Source: Micromonospora craniellae
GTDB lineage: Bacteria; Actinomycetota; Actinomycetes; Mycobacteriales; Micromonosporaceae
Assembly: GCF_014764405.1 (NCBI RefSeq)
Contig: NZ_CP061725.1
Location: 5,642,001-5,706,000 of the forward strand
Direction of reading: 5' to 3'
Length of the DNA stretch: 64,000 nucleotides
In this document: positions 60,697-64,000 of the stretch, one piece after another
How the letters are laid out: every line of letters begins with the position of its first letter
Numbering within the stretch: the stretch's first letter is position 1
Translations under genes and position numbers: made by a program
Notes under the pieces: generated by a model
The model's database searches: none
Seen by the model: only the letters and a program-made list of their open reading frames with translations
What the model was told of the DNA's origin: nothing

Positions 60697-60708
60697 GTTT
60701 ACGTAAAC
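60697..60708. promoter_or_regulatory. LacI operator copy 2 (perfect palindrome)
   Basis: GTTTACGTAAAC is a perfect 12-base dyad with a central CG, as usual for LacI-family sites. It is 65 bp from the first copy, centre to centre, and 90 bp before the LacI start, so looping or dual control is possible. Confidence 0.85.
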
Positions 60709-60798
60709 TCGCGTGGCGGTATGGTGGCACCACCCACCACGGTCGTCAAGGGAACGCCGGTGCGGGCGACGTCTGCGGCGCGGCAGTCAGGAGAAGCG

Positions 60799-61881
60799 AT
60801 GGATGTGGATGCCCGAGGGTCTCGCCCCCAGGCCGCCCCCGTCGCCCGGCGAGCCGGTGCGGACATCCCCGGAGGACGCCGCAAACAACGCGTCTCCATG
60901 GCGGACGTGGCGCGACTCGCGGGCGTGTCGTCCCAGACCGTGTCCCGGGTCTCCAACGGTCATCCCACAGTCGTCGAGACGACCCGCCAGCAGGTGCTCG
61001 CGGCGATGCGACAACTGGGCTACCGGCCCAACAGCGCTGCCCGCGCGTTGCGCTACGGGCAGTTCCACACGATCGGCGTGATCCTGTTCAACCTGTCCTC
61101 GACGGGCAACAGCCGTACGGTCGAGGCGATCGCGACCCACGCCGCCACGGAGGGGTATGCGATCACCCTGATTCCGCTCGGCGCCCCCACTCAGGACAAT
61201 GTGCTCGGCGCGTTCACCCGGATGGGCGAACTGGCGGTCGACGGGGTCATCGTCATCATCGAGGTGCACCTGCTCGACACCAACACCGTGGTCCTGCCAC
61301 CCGGGGTGCACGCCGTGGTGGTGGACTCCGACGCCGGTGACCGCCACTGCGTCGTCGACACCGATCAGGCCGACGGTGCCCGGCAGGCCGTACGCCACCT
61401 GCTGGACCTCGGTCACCGCACCGTGTGGCACGTCGCCGGTCCGGTCGAGTCGTTCGCCGGCGAACGACGTACCGCGGCGTGGCGGGCCGCGCTCGAGGCG
61501 TACGGCCGCCCGGTGCCGCCGATCGAACGCGGTGACTGGTCCGCGGAGTCCGGATACCGCGCCGGGCTGCGGCTGGCCGAGCAGCCCGACTGCACGGCAG
61601 TCTTCACGGCGAACGATCAGATGGCCCTCGGCGTGCTGCGAGCCCTGCACGAACGGGGCCGGGAGGTGCCGGCGCAGGTCAGCGTGGTCGGCTTCGACGA
61701 CGTCGCGGACACCTCGGCCTACCTTCCGCCGCTGACCACCGTGCACCAGGACTTCGCCGAGGTGGGACGTCGCTGTGTGCAGGCACTCCTGCGGCAGATC
61801 CGCAGCGGGCCCGCCGAACCCGGTACGGACCTGGTGCCCACCCGGCTCGTCGTCCGTGCCAGCACCGCACCACCGCCGTGA
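60799..61881 (+). CDS. LacI-family transcriptional regulator
   Basis: A 360-residue classic LacI repressor. The DNA-binding helix region is VSMADVARLAGVSSQTVSRVSNGHPTVVETTRQQVLAAMRQLGYRPN, then the hinge AARALRYG. Sugar-sensor motifs: TIGVILFNLSSTGN, DLGHRTVWHVAGPVESFAGERR and VPAQVSVVGFDDVADTSAYLPPLTTVHQD. ATG at 60799 follows AGGAGA; the frame upstream runs through the operator. It is divergent from the GH42 importer operon and almost certainly represses it. Unlike the other two regulators in the locus it has a normal LacI HTH. Confidence 0.95.
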   Translation: MDVDARGSRPQAAPVARRAGADIPGGRRKQRVSMADVARLAGVSSQTVSRVSNGHPTVVETTRQQVLAAMRQLGYRPNSAARALRYGQFHTIGVILFNLSSTGNSRTVEAIATHAATEGYAITLIPLGAPTQDNVLGAFTRMGELAVDGVIVIIEVHLLDTNTVVLPPGVHAVVVDSDAGDRHCVVDTDQADGARQAVRHLLDLGHRTVWHVAGPVESFAGERRTAAWRAALEAYGRPVPPIERGDWSAESGYRAGLRLAEQPDCTAVFTANDQMALGVLRALHERGREVPAQVSVVGFDDVADTSAYLPPLTTVHQDFAEVGRRCVQALLRQIRSGPAEPGTDLVPTRLVVRASTAPPP

Positions 61882-62052
61882 CGCCGCTCGGGACATCGCC
61901 GGATCCGTGGACGCTGGTCCGGGAACCGGATCGGCCCTTTCGCCGGTCCACGGACGCACGGATGCACGGGACGCCTGTTTGCGGGTGTCGTGCTCGGGAA
62001 AGCGGGGTTTCCGGCGGTGAGCATGGCCGCCCCTGGCGGATGGGACTCGACG

Positions 62053-63183
62053 ATGGGTGACCTGTCGGCGCCGGAGTTCGAGGTGGCCCCACCTTTGACG
62101 TTGGGGGTCGAGGAGGAGTTCCTGTTGCTGGACCCGGCGACCGGGGAGAGCATGCCGGTCGCCGCGCAGGTGCGTGCCGCGTTGCACGGTGACGCCCGGC
62201 GGCAGAGCCGGCAGGAGTTCCGGCACAGCATGGTGGAGATGGTTACCCCGGTCTGCACCGAGTTGACCGAGCTGCGGGAACATCTACTGACGCTGCGCCG
62301 CGCCGCGGCCGACGCCGCCCGCGCGGCCGGAGCGAGCCTGGTGGCCCTGGGCGCCACCCCGGTGCGGGAGGGCCACCGGTCCGTACCGGACGAACCGCGC
62401 TACCACGCCATGTCCCGGCGTTTCGGCCCGGTCGCGCACGATCCCGCCGTCTGCGGCTGCCACGTGCACGTGGGCCTGCCCGACCGCGAACTGGCCGTCC
62501 AGGTCGGTAACCACCTGCGGGTGTGGCTACCGGTCGTGCACGCCGTCACGGTGAACTCGCCCCTGCACGACGGCTCCGACACCGGGCACGCGAGCTGGCG
62601 CTCCATGCAACTGGAACGCTGGCCGAGCATCGGGCCGACCCCCTACTTCGCCTCCGCCGCCGAGTACGACGCCACCGTGGCCGACCTCGTCGAAGCCGGG
62701 ATCATGCTCGACCCGGCGATGGTCTACTGGTACACCCGTCCGTCGGCCAGCTATCCCACCATCGAGATCCGGGTCGGTGACGTCTGCCCGAGCGTCGACG
62801 AGACCGTGCTGCACGCGGCGCTGGTCCGCGCCCTGGTCGCCACCATGGTCGACGACATCCGCCGCGGTACGCCCGCACCCCGGCTCCGCAGTTGCCTCGT
62901 CGCCGCCGCACACTGGCGGGCCGCCCACCACGGCCTCGACGGCGACCTCGTCGACCTGCGCACCACCCGGCCCCGGCCCGCCTGGGACCTGGTGGCCGAC
63001 CTGCTCACCACCGTCACCCCGGCGCTGACCGCGCACGGCGACCTGGACTACGTCCAGCAGCAGCTGTCCCGACTCCGCCGCGCCGGCACCGGCGCCACCC
63101 GACAGCGGCAGATCCTCGCCGGCGCCGACGGCGACATTCCCACCCTGCTGCACCACCTCGCCGCCCAGACCACCACCGGCTGA
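62053..63183 (+). CDS. YbdK-type carboxylate-amine ligase (glutamate-cysteine ligase family 2)
   Basis: A 376-residue ATP-dependent ligase of the GCS2/YbdK group. Key motifs: LTLGVEEEFLLLDPATGE, VCGCHVHVGLPD and the metal-binding ASYPTIEIRVGDVCP. YbdK proteins have weak glutamate-cysteine ligase activity; true substrates are often unknown. The ATG at 62053 (GGGA upstream) begins just before the conserved domain; an ATG at 62023 is an alternative. It is convergent with the amidotransferase gene. No glutathione or mycothiol genes are beside it. Confidence 0.88.
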   Translation: MGDLSAPEFEVAPPLTLGVEEEFLLLDPATGESMPVAAQVRAALHGDARRQSRQEFRHSMVEMVTPVCTELTELREHLLTLRRAAADAARAAGASLVALGATPVREGHRSVPDEPRYHAMSRRFGPVAHDPAVCGCHVHVGLPDRELAVQVGNHLRVWLPVVHAVTVNSPLHDGSDTGHASWRSMQLERWPSIGPTPYFASAAEYDATVADLVEAGIMLDPAMVYWYTRPSASYPTIEIRVGDVCPSVDETVLHAALVRALVATMVDDIRRGTPAPRLRSCLVAAAHWRAAHHGLDGDLVDLRTTRPRPAWDLVADLLTTVTPALTAHGDLDYVQQQLSRLRRAGTGATRQRQILAGADGDIPTLLHHLAAQTTTG

Positions 63184-63213
63184 CGAGTCTCGCCGAGGGC
63201 AGCCGCCCGGCGG

Positions 63214-64000
63214 TCAGCGGATGTGGTGGATCTGGAGCCACAGTTCGAGCAGGCCGAGCTGCCAGAGCTTGTTGCTGCCGGCCGCCGCCTGCGCCGCGTC
63301 GGGCTCGTCGAGCAGATGCGCGACGTACTCCGGCCGGAACAGGCCCCGCTGCCGGGCAGCCGGTGCCCGCAGCGCGTCGACGACCAGGTCCCGCACCGCG
63401 CCGTCGACGTTGCGCAACGCGGGGACGGGGAAGTAGCCCTTGGGCCGGTCGATCACGTCGGCGGGCAGCACCTCCCGGGCGACCTCCTTCAGCACACCCT
63501 TGCCGCCCTGGGCCACCTTGTGCTCCGGCGGGCAGGCCGACGCCAGAGCCACCAGATCCTGGTCCAGGAACGGGGTGCGGACCTCCAACCCCCAGGCCAT
63601 GCTCATGCTGTCGACCCGCTTGACCGGGTCGTCGGGCAGCATCCGGTGGGTGTCCAGCCGCAGGACGGCGTCCAGCGCGGTCTGCGCACCGGGCGCGGCC
63701 AGTTCGGCGAGGAGCAGCTCGCGGCTGGCGTCGTGGCCGCAGGCGTACGCGGGGGAGACCACCCGGTTCAGCTCGGCGTGGTCACGGTCGAAGAACGCCG
63801 ACGCGAAGGTCTCCGCCGCCCCGTCGCGGGTCACCTGGGCGAGTGGCTGGTGGTAGCCGTACCCGGCGAACACCTCGTCGGCGCCCTGCCCCGACTGCGC
63901 CACCTTGACGTGCCGGGCCACCTGTTCGGACAGCAGGTGGAAAGCGACCACGTCGTGGCTGCCCATCGGCTCGGTCATCGCGGCCACCGTCGCGCGTACC
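63214..64000 (-). CDS. Asparagine-synthase-like amidotransferase, N-acetylglutaminylglutamine type (C-terminal part, cut by window edge)
   Basis: At least 262 residues of the C-terminal synthetase domain; the gene continues past the window. The sequence MTEPMGSHDVVAFHLLSEQVARHVKVAQSGQGADEVFAGY carries the SGQGADE part of the pyrophosphatase-type ATP site and closely resembles enzymes that amidate N-acetylglutaminylglutamine to make the osmolyte NAGGN. Later motifs MSMAWGLEVRTPFLDQDLV and RPKGYFPVPALRNV agree. Ordinary AsnB is the alternative. A partner NAGGN synthetase gene would be expected upstream, out of view. Confidence 0.85.
   Translation of the reverse strand, partial: VRATVAAMTEPMGSHDVVAFHLLSEQVARHVKVAQSGQGADEVFAGYGYHQPLAQVTRDGAAETFASAFFDRDHAELNRVVSPAYACGHDASRELLLAELAAPGAQTALDAVLRLDTHRMLPDDPVKRVDSMSMAWGLEVRTPFLDQDLVALASACPPEHKVAQGGKGVLKEVAREVLPADVIDRPKGYFPVPALRNVDGAVRDLVVDALRAPAARQRGLFRPEYVAHLLDEPDAAQAAAGSNKLWQLGLLELWLQIHHIR

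Noticed and set aside
1..64000. CRISPR arrays, retrons other than the group II intron, toxin-antitoxin pairs and large biosynthetic (PKS/NRPS) genes
   Set aside because: No regularly spaced repeats, no cas motifs, no adjacent small toxin-antitoxin frames and no PKS/NRPS domains were seen.

Overview
The window is very GC-rich DNA with strong third-position GC bias, GTG and TTG starts, short or overlapping gene junctions and several families typical of actinomycetes (MoxR/DUF58/transglutaminase cluster, RICIN-tailed secreted glycosidases, sugar ABC importers with no ATPase of their own, DUF4212 symporter pair). It most resembles a Micromonosporaceae chromosome; the genus is an inference from gene style, not from a marker gene.

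Layout. (1) 1-7261: a minus-strand envelope/surface cluster of transglutaminase-like protein (cut by the window edge), DUF58, MoxR ATPase, a large fibronectin-III protein and a TPR/FN3 membrane protein. (2) 7468-13226: tRNA-Leu(GAG) with a large serine recombinase whose last codons lie inside the tRNA gene, then a chimeric, frameshifted IS66/IS701 transposase and an intact IS66-type element with matched terminal repeats and an 8-bp target duplication. (3) 13318-19521: tsaD and def, a Fur-family regulator, an Fe/Mn superoxide dismutase, a full-length alanyl-tRNA synthetase and two mutually similar small proteins of unknown function. Three near-identical 6-N5-6 motifs (TTGCAA-N5-TGGCAA type, like the published Nur box) sit in front of def, sod/fur and alaS. 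This looks like a metal- or redox-responsive set of metalloenzymes and is my main candidate for an undescribed system. (4) 19592-30659: a small membrane protein, the DUF4212/sodium-solute symporter pair, two TetR-controlled ABC exporter operons and a Ktr-type potassium channel pair.

(5) 30822-36271 is a decaying region: an ECF sigma factor gene is split by an IS5-family element (17-bp perfect inverted repeats, TGA target duplication), and the IS transposase is itself split by a group II intron carrying a reverse transcriptase. Removing the two layers restores both reading frames at the junctions, and a domain V hairpin is visible. A frameshifted S8 protease follows. (6) 36470-37655: an HxlR regulator and a RibD/DHFR-like reductase are divergent around a perfect 11-bp-arm palindrome.

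(7) 37857-61881 is a polysaccharide-use locus of about 24 kb: secreted GH5-RICIN, AbfB-GH43 and GH43-RICIN enzymes, intracellular heparinase II/III-like, DUF2264, GH88, IolB/KduI-like and GH42 proteins, two complete sugar-binding-protein plus two-permease importers, a YesL-like membrane protein and three regulators. Two regulators have a DeoR-type DNA-binding domain joined to a LacI-type sugar sensor. The set fits a plant polymer with beta-galactan, arabinose and uronic acid, such as arabinogalactan protein glycan; the substrate is inferred. Neither importer has an ATPase here, so a shared MsiK-type ATPase elsewhere is expected. (8) 62053-64000: a YbdK-type carboxylate-amine ligase and the C-terminal part of an asparagine-synthase-like amidotransferase resembling the N-acetylglutaminylglutamine type, cut by the window edge.
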